From Fistularia commersonii (lineage: Eukaryota; Chordata; Actinopteri; Syngnathiformes; Fistulariidae), in assembly GCA_037954325.1 (NCBI GenBank), contig JBBMNZ010000007.1, positions 11,775,501 to 11,839,500 on the forward strand: a stretch of 64,000 bases of DNA, given 5' to 3'. Below the pieces are notes generated by a model. That model worked only from the letters and a program-made list of their open reading frames with translations, was not told the DNA's origin and ran no database searches. Shown here piece by piece: positions 35,991 through 46,429 of this stretch. The translations under genes were made by a program, and so were the position numbers. Positions within the stretch are counted from its first letter, which is position 1; every line of letters starts with the position of its first letter.

Positions 35991-36943
35991 TGTAGTCCCA
36001 GTCCCGGCGGCTCCCACTGTCCCCCTATCCGTCTCCAAAGATCTATATGCACGCACAGTATTGTTCTCACGAGGGGTCAATCTGGCCACTAATGAAGACC
36101 TTTGATTCATTATGCACTGCTCCACAACCCTCACGCCCACTGACGGAGTGCAGTTAGCCTCGACGACGCCAGCGAACGGCAACTCCATCGATCGCATCCC
36201 ATCATGGGGAGGCAGCCCTTCTTTTCTCCCACTTCATTAACCAAATTTGTTTTCAGTTTTGCAGCGTCGGGAGGAGTTTGCTGTTGGAGGGAGAGGGAAG
36301 AAGAAAAAAAAAAAAATCCGCAAGTCATTTAGAGCAGACATGTCCAAAGGTTATTACATGTCCAGGGATGCAGACATATCATTTGAAGCCGCTTCTCTCA
36401 GCCTCATTGAACCTTATCGAACGCTTCATGTATTACTCCAAATTAAAAATGACAGTGAATCCGAAGCCGCGTAGCAAGTTATCACAATCAAACACATTTC
36501 TTCCCCGCTTTTAAGAATTTTTAAAAGAGCTAGCCATACAGCGGCGATCTGTTTCTAATAAAATGAATAAATACCGAGGAGAACTAACTTTTCTGGAGGG
36601 GAGGGGGGGGTATACGCACCGGCGCATAGATAATCGATGATTCCCCGCTCGGCCCCGGGGCAGGCGAGACAAGCTGTCGGCATGAGTCAGACCAATAGAG
36701 TCAGTCACACTTGAGAAGTAGGGTTTGCAGGGTGGGGGGGCAGATTGTCTGTACACAATGGGATGTATTGACTTTCTTGCACGAACCCCCCCTCCGTCTC
36801 CTCTCCCCCCAACATGCTGCCGGGTTTCCTTTTTTCCAAACTATAAATTCGCTCGGTTGCTCGGTCCATCCGTCTGCGTGGCGGCTTCAGCCATCTTTAT
36901 CTGCTCTCGGGCAACGCGCATGTATAATTCCCATCTGGCCCGC

Positions 36944-36976
<33 letters not shown>

Positions 36977-37345
36977 GCTCGCTTGGTTCCCAGGCGCAGA
37001 TTCCATCTCCGTCCGAGAGCAGGCGTTCGGCCTCCACCCGTCCCCCGTGCACGCCGCCTCTCCCGGGTCTCTGAGATATGGCCGGATTTCAATAAGCTGT
37101 GTTTTTGCTTCGGTTTTTCTGTTTCCCATCTGACGGATGGTTTTCTTTCTGGATTAATTATGCAGCGTTAGTAGACATTTAACCTAATGCAGTCTCAGGG
37201 CGGCACGGGCCAGCGTCTCCCTGAGGCAGCCTCAGGGGGGCAAGGCCCAGTGTCTCTGCATAAAACTTTTGCAAAAAGCGAACATGCGAATCAAACCTAA
37301 TAATCTCATACCGGATTGGTCGAGGCCTGGGTTAACAACAACCGC
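35991..37345. other. Non-coding intronic stretch with long C30 run
   Basis: No exon or transposon could be named. Contents include a G-rich block at about 36597-36610, a 30-base C homopolymer at 36943-36972 and two 'gcagcctcaggg'-type direct repeats near 37200-37250. Confidence 0.4.
36943..36972. repeat. C30 homopolymer
   Basis: Thirty consecutive C, giving a potential G-quadruplex on the minus strand. The length is likely to be unstable or misassembled. Confidence 0.95.
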
Positions 37346-37349
37346 CACT

Positions 37350-38515
37350 GGTACAGATGACCTGCAGGGTACCAGTGGAAATTGGTCTACTGGCGGTCAA
37401 AGAAGGAGAGGAGGAGGGCGAAAAGAGAATGGAAATTGGTAAAGACTTAGATGGACATGCTGGTGCAGGCAAAAGAGGGGATGAAGAAGCGATGGACAGA
37501 TTTGGTAAACAGGATGGATACACAAAGGGACAGATGGTGGTAGACTTTGCAAAAATGCTGGAAATGGCTGTCGTGAACACTTTTTCTAGAAAAGACAGGA
37601 ACATCGGGTAACTTATAAGAGCAGAGGAAGGAGCACGCAGGTAGACTACATCTCGTATAGATGAGGTAACCTGAAAGAGATCAGTGACTGCAAATTAGTT
37701 GTAGGTGAGAGTGTAGCCAGATAGCATAGGATGGGGATTTGTAGGATGACTCAGGTGACAAGGAAGCTTATGAGGACAAAGACAGAGCAGAGGACAAAGT
37801 GGTGGAAGCTGAAAAGGGGGAGGGTTGTATGGTTTTCAGGGAGGAGTTGAGAAAGGATCTGGGATCTGGGTGGTCAGGGAGAGATTCCAGATGTTTGGAC
37901 AACAACAGCTAGAGTTATCAGGGAGACAGGTAGGAGCGTACTTGGTGTATCATCTGGAAGGAAAGTAGATAAGGAGATTTGGTGGTGTAATGAGAAAGTG
38001 CAGGAGTATATACAGAGAAAGCGGTTAGCAAGGAAGAAGTGGGACACTGAGGGAACTGAAGAGAACAGACAGCAGTACGGGGAGATACAGCGTAAGGTAA
38101 AGAGGGTGGTATTGACGGTGGCATTGAGGGAGAGACAGGAAGCAGAGCTGGATGTCGCAGAGATGAAGATGTTGAGGTTCTCTTTGGGAGTGACAGGGAT
38201 GGATAGGATCAGGGATGAGTATATCAGAGGAACAGCACATGTTAGTTGTTTTGGAGAGAAGGTCAGAGAAGCCAGACTGAGATGGTTCGGTCATGTACAG
38301 AGGAGGGATATTGAATATATTGGTGGACAGATACTGGAATTGGAGCTGCATGACAGGAAGTCTAGAGGGAGACGTAGTGAGAGAGGATATGAAGGTAGTT
38401 GGTGTGAGAGAGGAGGATAGGAAAGGAGAACAGGGTTCGATGGAGAAGGTTGATTCGCTGTGGGGACCCCTGAAGGGAAAAGCGGAAAGAAGAAGAAGAA
38501 GTAGACACTTAACTA
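37350..38515 (+). mobile_element. Internally deleted LINE: endonuclease fused to reverse-transcriptase tail
   Basis: The left part (about 37360-37680) encodes AP-endonuclease blocks: VPVEIGLLAVKEGEEEG, DLDGHAGAGKRGDEEAMDRF, GQMVVDFAKMLEMAVVNTF and a GRSTQVDYI-like block across frameshifts. The middle (about 37740-38070) matches the spacer region between the domains. The right part (about 38100-38500) encodes the C-terminal end (VREARLRWFGHVQRRDIEYI). The whole reverse-transcriptase core, with its YDRVPR and FADD blocks, is absent. It ends in AAGAAGAAGAAG. It cannot move on its own. Confidence 0.8.
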
Positions 38516-38735
38516 GGCATAACTTGATTTTTTTGCCCATCGTCTGATATGCCAATATAGTTCACATGGTATTGATACTCCTACAATGCATTAGGACAAA
38601 TAAAAAAGGCTGCATCTGGGCTTGTCATCTTCTTGTCTTATTTTTTATACTGAGATTTCATTAATCAGTATGAATTATTCCATTCGGCTCATATCACAAC
38701 CTTCCAGCGAGCACGGAAGTGTAATTTATTTTTGG

Positions 38736-38950
38736 ACAGACACAAAATACGCGTTGGGCAGCTCAGCGGCACAATGATAGGAAGGTCTGTGGTTCGATTC
38801 CGTGTGGAGTTTGCGTGTTCTCCTTGTTTCTGCATGGGTTTCCTCCAGATTCTTAGGTTTCCTCCCACAGTCCAAAAACATGCTCTTGGTTCATTTAGGG
38901 ACCTTAAATTGCCCAGACGTGTGAATAAGTGAATTAATGAATAAATTCAT
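38736..38950 (+). repeat. Header-row teleost repeat, + copy
   Basis: 'gggcagctcagcggcacaat', 'ggttcgattccgtgtggagt', 'ttgcgtgttctcc', 'gggtttcctccag', 'tttcctcccacagtcc', 'aaaaacatgctc', then 'aaattgcccagacgtgtgaa' give the consensus order. It ends in a TGAATGAA-like tail. Confidence 0.78.
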
Positions 38951-40520
38951 GAAAACAGGGGGTCAGAGCCCAGTAACCACTCAGTTGTTACATCCTACTG
39001 GAAGTTGCGTTTTCTGCTGACGTGCAAAAAGCAGACAAACGACTCATTTTAAACGATGGGCTGATATTCAGTGAAGCTGATATCAGTTGATTAAAAGCAA
39101 CGCGCTCAGCCCTGATCCCAACCTTGGCAGAAGGATGCACACATCCTTTTTACTTTTAAAAGAAAAAAATACACAGGCACCAGCACTTGCTCGATTTTGG
39201 TTTGTACAAATATACAAAGCTTTCAATTAAACCAGAAATTTGTTTATAAAATAGTAAAAGATCTACTGTCTGCCATCCATTTTGTAGAGCAGACAATGGC
39301 ACTCGCTGTATACCTGATTCTTTTTATTCTTTTGTTTAATTTTTGGTCGTTTTGCATCAGAAAATATAACAATTCTGATGAAGACCTTATAACCTCTGCT
39401 TTCTGCCCCTCATTGAATTTCCCGCGACTTTTGTTGCCGTGAAATACCAGGCCGCAATTAGTTTTCCTGAATGCGTAAATGCACGCTACAAATTGCGCCG
39501 GTGCACTCCTGCCTCTTCACATCGGGTTTCTGTGAAAATCCACCCAGCTCTCCCCACTCCTCTCCCCCTGGTATCGAAACCGTAAATGTATTATTACGCA
39601 CACTAGAAGTCTTAAAAATGCAACCGTGTAGGAACGAAAAGAAAGATGTATCTTTGACTGGAGGGGAGTGACGGCTGCCTCAAGACTTGCATATTTGGAA
39701 CATCACTTAAACTTGTATTTGAGGGGATGTGCTCTATTTTTTTAATTCTGTTTTTCCCCCAATCTAAACCAACGGTGTGATATGTTCCCATTAAATCGGA
39801 ATAATCAGGAGGGAAAACTACATTTCACTATATCCTAACCACCTGGAACATTGACAATCGAGAACTGCTTTGCTTGACCTGGTTCAGATCGCCAATATGT
39901 GTGCGCGTTTAAAGGATTGTACCTAATGTCGGTATACCCTATTGGCTTGGAGTTTATTTTTATTTTTTTTCATCTGAGGTCTATACGGCCTACTTTTAGA
40001 TCTCCCTCAATCTGGAGTTTTCAATTCCCATTGACTTTCCAAGGTAGATAAAGGTTGTGAAAAAAATAATCAAGCCAGCCTGATATTTCAAATCATGAGC
40101 TAAATGAGTGTGCAGAGAGCCGAGGCTTTTCGCTGCTACTGTTGCATTTGGAAAAATTGAATCCTTGTTGTCTCCACTCTCAAGTACCGCACATAGCATG
40201 CATACACTTGTACACACACTGGGCTCCGAAGCCACGGGATTAACTCTGTAGTTTTGGGTTGAATAAATCCTTTGATTTTTTTCCATCGAACTTCCAACAG
40301 AGGTGTTATGGCTCTTTGCTGATTTTCTGTCTCGCGTTGGATGCAGAAGCAGATCTGTGTGCCGTGGCTTATCCTGACCGATCGCGCAGATTTATGAAAT
40401 CGATACCAGTGAAAGTCACTGGTTACCTTATTAGTTAATAGGTGAAAGAACTGCTGGAAATTGAACCGGAAGGAACCGTGGGGTTGGATGTTACGGTGGT
40501 TTGCGGCCTAATGGCTAGAT
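38951..40520. other. Non-coding intronic stretch, no gene recognised
   Basis: Nothing I can name. Confidence 0.4.
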
Positions 40521-40524
40521 GGTC

Positions 40525-40665
40525 CGTGGCGGCTTTTCTCCGTGGAGTTTGCACGATCTCCCCGTGTCTGCGTGGGTTTCTTCCAAGTTCACCTGAAGTC
40601 CAAAAACATGCGGCTCTACCATGAATGAGGAAATGAATGGTTGGATGTCTCCATATAATGTTTGA
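40525..40665 (+). repeat. Header-row teleost repeat, short + copy
   Basis: 'ctccgtggagtttgcacgat', 'ctccccgtgtctgcgtgggt', 'gtccaaaaacatgcggctc' and 'gaatggttggatgtctcc'. Only the central part remains. A later trace, 'caatgacagctgggattggc' (40885-40915), may be its end. Confidence 0.7.
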
Positions 40666-40999
40666 ATTAAAGGATAAATGGTATTATCTTCAACCTTTCT
40701 AAAATTATTGTCTATGTAATTTTGTGGACTTTTTTGCCCAAATCAACACCGTATTCAACATGTGGTTAATTTTTTTTGTGTTTTCTAAGAAACTTGAAAT
40801 GACGTAGGCGATTATTATAAAAAGGCGACAATGCATCTCTATACGTGACCTGTGATTGACAGACGACCAATACTGTCTCACCCAATGACAGCTGGGATTG
40901 GCTCCAGTCAGCTGAATTGAAATTAAGACCAAATTTAGAATGCAGGAAAGCAAAAAACATTCAAACATATAAATATTTATATCCATATAAAATCCCGCT

Positions 41000-41440
41000 C
41001 CATAATATTACTGCTCCCTGAAACATTATTAGCATTTTATTTTACAAGTCGCTATGATGCACCTGCTGGCATTTAGAGGTGAAGAAAAACACAACCAGCA
41101 AATAAACCATCGCTCTGTATGAAATCTGTTGATAAATAATTTAGTAAATTAAGACAGCTGCCCCCTAACACCCCTATAAAGGGAGCTTTCGGGGATTACA
41201 GCGGCATCACAAGGCCCTTGGACATTGTTCAGCCGCTAACGAGGAACAAGCGGCGTGATGGAATCTTGTCAAAAGAACCCCTCGGTTAAAATTGTTTTTG
41301 GTTTACTTTTCCGTGTCAAGTCATCAATTAGCCCTTCAATCCTCGGCATGTGTGAGGAATTCCTGTTTACGAGAGGCCAGAGGATAAAATCGACTTGGAT
41401 CCGGCATAACACAGATTCGTTACGCGATTTTCAGTATCCG
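41000..41440. promoter_or_regulatory. Candidate conserved non-coding block in intron 1
   Basis: Repeat-free, moderate-GC sequence with 'gatgcacctgctggcattta' (E-box CACCTG), 'gataaataatttagtaaatt', 'gacagctgcccccta' (E-box CAGCTG) and a 'cacccctataaaggg' TATA-like piece. The call rests only on texture and must be treated as a guess. Confidence 0.2.
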
Positions 41441-42559
41441 TAAACTAAGTCTCTGTAATGTGACATTTAAGGCCATCTTTACATAAAAAACATTTACATA
41501 TTTTACATTAGTTTTATTAAGTGTTCCATATATGCTCGAGCATTTTGTACACTGCTTTTGTGCGGGTATATTTACGTATTTTTTTCATATATATTTTTTT
41601 CCTTTTCAGTGTTCGAGAGATGTTTTCAGAACACGCATTTTTCCACATGTTCTAAATCGGTGAAAAGTTCATGGACATCGATTCATATCCTGGATGCACG
41701 CGTTGATATGATGCATCTGATTATCCTTCCCCCAAAAAACCACATGATAACACATCAATAAATCTCATAGCCTCAACTTAATCCCACGCTCAAGTTTCTG
41801 CGCTGAAGTATATCTGCTTTTTTTTTCTTCCTCTCCCCCTCAATCCATGTATCGTACGAGTGTTGACAGAAACCAGAAACTACATGGTGTCGCTCCATCA
41901 TCTACAGAGTTAGATTGAAACCATCTCCGAAAGGTGTGGCTGCCTTAACTGTCATAACATTCAAACACCTTCCCACTCGGTGTCGACCTTGAAATCAATG
42001 GAGAGGAGAGGAAGCGGTTCTCCGGTAACGTCGGGGAACAGCGTATGCATCCTTGTCACATTGTCGTCTGAATGATAGCTGAGGGCCATCTCGACACTCT
42101 CAGGCTGTCTGTCAGTGAATAATTTATTTGAACACTGTGACATTTCTGCGCCCTGCCAGAACTAAAGTGGGTGATGAATCTTGATTTCCATTTGAATATT
42201 CCATTTCTGTGTTCTAACCAGGGGGGCAGGGGCCATCCCGTGCGCCCTGGGAAAACTTGGGAAGCGGCTCACCAATTTCTTCCAGTAATGCAAGAAACAT
42301 TGGATGCATTGAAAAATATAGAATTTTCCTGGAAAGTTATTCATACGCGTCACGGTCGCGGTCGCCATTGGAGGGTAGAGCTTATCAACAGTCCTCGTTG
42401 GGGGAAAAAAAAAAGCAAAAAGGAATAAAAGTTATTTTTAAAATGAAGTTCATTCGCTGTGACGGATCCTGTTTGTCTACCGAAACATCTGTACAATTCG
42501 GAATAATGAAAAATAGGACAAAAATGGTCAGCCCGCAAGGCGCAAAGGTTCAATTGTCA

Positions 42560-43097
42560 TAGGGGAGGCCCTTCTGTGTGGAGGTTATATTTTCTCATTT
42601 CTGTGTCTGTATGGGTTTTTATACGGGTTTTTTCAGTTTCCTCCCACATTCCAAAAACATGCAGGAGATTCATTGGAAAGCCAATGTGTGAAGGAGAGAG
42701 TGAATTGTTGTGCATCTCTATAGAAGGTGTGGAGGAGATCGAATTGTTATATGTCGTCATGTGACGTGTGAATTAGCGAGTGAATGATTATCCCTCTATA
42801 TGATGAGTAAATGAATGAGTGAATTGTTGTAGGTCTCCATTTGACATGTGAATGAGCGAGTGAATGGTTATTTCTCTGTGATGCATGAATGAGTGAATGA
42901 ATTATCATGTCTCTATATGATGTGGAAATGACAGAGTGAATTGTTTAAATCTTTATGATGTGGGAATGAGAGTCAATCATATTGACGCATGAGTGAGAGG
43001 TTGAACATCTTTATGTTTCTCTATGATGCATGAATGAGTGAGTAAATGTTGTACATCTCTGTATAATCTGCGGATGAGATGATGAATGGTTAGATAT
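42560..43097 (+). repeat. Header-row repeat with an amplified minisatellite tail
   Basis: It starts 'cttctgtgtggaggttat' and 'cctcccacattccaaaaaca', then runs into a chain of degenerate units of about 50-60 bp of the type 'gaatgagcgagtgaatggtt' plus 'atctctatgatg' (42690-43097, roughly seven units). These units derive from the segment 'gtgaatgagtgaatggttgt' plus 'ctgtctctatatg' that occurs once in a normal copy. Confidence 0.7.
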
Positions 43098-43271
43098 CTA
43101 TATTACATTACATTACATTTGGCAGACGCTTTTATCCAAAGCGACTTACAATAGAGGACATAAGCACTGCAAATAACACTTGCAAATACAAGATGCACAG
43201 GAAATATACAGAACAATAAGCTGGGGTTAGTTGTTTTTTTTGTTTTTTTTTAAGACAAAAACGTACACATA

Positions 43272-43308
<37 letters not shown>

Positions 43309-43420
43309 TAGCCTAACTGGTGCCTAACCTGAACTGAGGCAGCTCAAGCATCAGCGCAGTAAATAGTCCTGCAAGTGCAGTAAATAGTCCTGCAAGCACA
43401 GTAAATAGTCCTGAATAGTC
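43098..43420 (-). repeat. Teleost retroposon (GTCGCTTTGGATAAAAGCGTCTG tail), minus copy, nested
   Basis: 'attacattacattacatttg', then 'gcagacgcttttatccaaag' and 'cgacttacaatagaggacat' are the reverse complement of the element at 30925. It includes a (CA)n tract at 43274-43304 and three 'gcagtaaatagtcctgcaag' units (43354-43420). It sits inside a header-row repeat. Confidence 0.75.
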
Positions 43421-43429
43421 TATATCTTA

Positions 43430-43590
43430 CCGGGTCAATGGTTATATGTCTGTATGGGGCCCTGAGATCAACTGGTGACTACTCCAGGGTGAACCTCACC
43501 TCTCACTCAATAATAGCTGGGAAACACTCCAGATACGCTGAGTGTAAGATAAGCGTTATAGATTTATGAATGAATGAATGAATATCGGCC
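43430..43590 (+). repeat. Header-row repeat, 3' portion resumed after insertion
   Basis: 'caatggttatatgtctgtat', 'gggccctgagatcaactggt', 'gactactccagggtgaacct', 'cacctctcactcaa', 'agctgggaaacactccag' and a 'gaatgaatgaatgaa' end are the expected final part of the copy that starts at 42560. Confidence 0.75.
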
Positions 43591-46200
43591 TCCGAGACTG
43601 GCCTTTTCTTCCGCGCAGGGAAAATATTTTCCCGCGTCCGGCCAAGGTTGAAAATGTCCCAAATCAAAAACATATGGAAGCTGCAGGTTCAATAGTTGAA
43701 CTGTGCCCAAAATGAATGTGATACCAAGCTGAAGTCCTTTAAAAAGCTGCTTAGGCAGGATAAATATTGACTCAACCCTAATGCTAAATTGACTGGAGCT
43801 CCACACTGAACATTTTGCATGATTATCAGTCTGCGGAGCCAAACGCAGGTGGCTCGGCTCAATGTAAAACTAATTACTTTTGAGAAGTACTTTGAATGCT
43901 GAGCTCTAGTGGTTGAAATGATACACTTTCAGTCTCTGCGAGTTTTGCTTTTTTTTCCCCCAAACTAATCCAATTAGTGTGGGGGAAACTCGCTTTTTGG
44001 ATTTGGCTCAAACTAAACGGGAGCTGCCATGACATAGATGATAGACAGACAGGAGGAAGCATGCTGAGAAAAGAAAAAAGAACTAAAAGCTACTGAGCTT
44101 AATGAAGATCCTGATTCCCCAAGGTCACCGGCAGCATCCGGCGCTGTTTCTCTTCACTCAATACAACCCGAACAATCTCCTGGTTACCAGAGCAACTCTG
44201 CCTACAGGCGCCCTGTAGTCAATCACCAGATGCAGAAAAGCAGGAGTGGCTTACGCTTACACTCAATAGTATACACACACACAAACACACACCTGTAGTC
44301 ATTCTCGCATATTCTCAAAACATCGTGCGCGTGTGTGTGCGTGTGTGCTCAACTACCTCCGGTGCATGCATGAAACAGATTTTCACGCAACCACAATCTG
44401 ATTGCTTTACTCTCGATCACCATCTGGAAGCCACTTTTCTTTCTCCTTCCATGAATGTCCACAGGTGGCGGCGGACAAATTTGCTACTCTGGCATTCATT
44501 TTTTTTTTTTTTTTTCACAGGGGAGTTTTATTTGCTTAACATTTACACCTAAAAACATCTGCGCCTACAAGAGACTTATACATGGCTTCCTGCGGTTTCT
44601 GTATATTGGTAATATTATTTTGTGGAATAGTTTCTGGGTTTGATAGAGGGTTGAGGGGAGGGCTATGCCATGCATTTCCTAGCCCTTATATTCCAAAGAG
44701 TTATAGTTGAGAGTGATCAGATTATAGTGCGAGGGCCCCCCAAGACGTAAGTGGATTCCAGCGGCATTTTATTTGATGTTGGTAGAACTCCTGCACATAT
44801 AGGGCCATCAGATTTTGACTCAGTTTTGCCGCTTATGCACTCGAAAGGTCGTATCTCATATTGTGGCTGTTTCAGACAGCTTTTTTTCCTTTTATTGCAT
44901 TTCACCACTCTTTGTTTCCAAAGCGCACGTATATCGGGACTCCGCGCTGCAACACGGCGTCAGACACGTACCATCCTTCCCCAGCCAGTTCGCTGAGCAG
45001 ACGGACTGACTTTCCTTCCAGAGATATCTCTAATATTGCCTGGGTCATGGATGTGGTGCAATTTGACAGATGGTTACAAAGAACTTGTGTCTCACTCGTA
45101 AGTCACCTTTATAAAAGTGCCTCTTTCGAAGGTTGTTGTGATGCAGTCACTGGGAATAAAGCATCTCTCAGCAAGGGGAAAAAAACAAACCTTTTCCACA
45201 AACTGGCTTGGGATTAATTCCCTCTCTGCAATTTCTTGCTTATTTTTAGCCAATTCCTTGCTGTTCTATTATTTTTTCAAGGTTATGTCTTTGTAACTCG
45301 CTTGTGGTATTGTATTTTTTCTTTTTCTGAAAGACAGCCAGCTGCAATTTAGCCAAATAACATAACCATTTAAACCAAAGCCGTCCAAAACAAGACAGAA
45401 AAATGCACCAGGTGATTCTACGCGTTCGGTTAAAAAGTTTTTAGGAGAGCATTTCAATACAAGGAATATCTATGGCAAAGAGAGCAGCACCGTGGAGATT
45501 GGTGACAATTCCGAATTCTGTGAAGTCAATTTAATTGCAGGCTACCAACTTTCCAATAAGAGGTTAATTGTGAATGAGTTTGCCGACACAACGGGTTTGA
45601 TTTTGATTCCCGTCCATGCAGGTGCATTTCGTCATTTTCGTTATTTAATTAAACCTCCTTTCGTTCACTGGCAATCATGTTTTTGTCAACAGGTCACAGC
45701 TTCCCACTGAGCTTTTCTCCTGCAGCTGGGACCCATGTGCAATTCCCATCAGCCAGCGAAGCAGCACCCTTTTGGCATGCAGTTGAAATGCAGACATATC
45801 TGGGTTGCACTGTTTTAATTTAGATAATATTTGCATTTCAGTGCAGTTGTGCGTGTTTGTGCGTGGGGGTGGGTGGGTTTGTGTCGTTTGTTTCTTTTCA
45901 ATGCGCTTTGAATGTAAAGAAGATGATTAAGCGTGATGATCCGACCAAAATGACTAAAATGTACCCATGTACTGATTGTGCGACTTGTAATAGCGGGCAA
46001 TATTTTAATGTCCATATTTAACAGTCCATTTATTTCATCCTTAAAGTAAATGAGCTTTGAGTTCAGACAAATATGCTTTTGTCACATGTCACAACCGATT
46101 TATCAGAAATCTAGTCAGCCGCTTGGAGGTTTTAACAGTTTTATTTTTAACCTTAAAAGAATCCAACAATGCGTTGCTTTTATTTAATCTTGCACAGTTC
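43591..46200. other. Non-coding intronic stretch, no gene recognised
   Basis: Short CA/GT tracts lie at about 44273-44292 and 44329-44348, with a T19 run near 44499-44515. No exon or repeat could be named. Confidence 0.4.
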
Positions 46201-46253
46201 CTTTTTTTTATCCAAATTCTCATGGTTTTTTTTTTTTGTTTGTTTTTTCACAG

Positions 46254-46404
46254 ATATTTACACGCTATGGAAAATGCTACACATTCAATTCTGGCAAGGA
46301 CGGGCGACCCCTGCTGGTGACGATGAAGGGCGGGATGGGCAATGGGCTGGAGCTGATGCTGGACATCCAGCAGGATGAATACCTGCCTGTGTGGGGGGAA
46401 ACTG
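46254..46404 (+). CDS. asic2: Acid-sensing ion channel, coding exon 2
   Basis: This 151-base exon encodes residues 212-261, starting [14 protein letters not shown] and ending EYLPVWGET, plus the first base of the next codon. It forms part of the extracellular beta-ball and palm. The segments [19 protein letters not shown] and the conserved Cys of YGKCY are diagnostic of ASIC subunits. By comparison with remembered human sequences it differs from ASIC1 at only a few positions (for example LLV where ASIC1 has RLK, and M for T after KGG) and from ASIC2 at more. The borders are a polypyrimidine tract with CAG before 46254 and GTAAGT after 46404. The frame continues exactly from exon 1 and into exon 3. 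Confidence 0.96.
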
Positions 46405-46429
46405 GTAAGTGGCTGCACAATATATAGAC

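Larger units (their letters stand above)
33424..46253 (+). other. asic2: ASIC intron 1 (12,830 bp)
   Basis: The intron begins GTGAGT after the ACC codon of exon 1. It ends in a long T-rich tract followed by TTTTTTCACAG directly before exon 2. Both borders are phase 0. It is loaded with transposon relics, itemised separately, mostly between 33.5 and 43.6 kb. I looked for an alternative ASIC first exon (the LHG motif, or FPAVT-C-N) among its open frames and saw none, so any alternative promoter would lie elsewhere. Confidence 0.9.

Noticed and set aside
36711..37171. Pro-rich frames across 36.7-37.2 kb
   Set aside because: Created by the C30 homopolymer, with no domain.
33424..46253. Alternative ASIC first exon within intron 1
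   Set aside because: Searched the open frames for LHG, the FPAVT-C-N block and a TM1-like helix. None were found.
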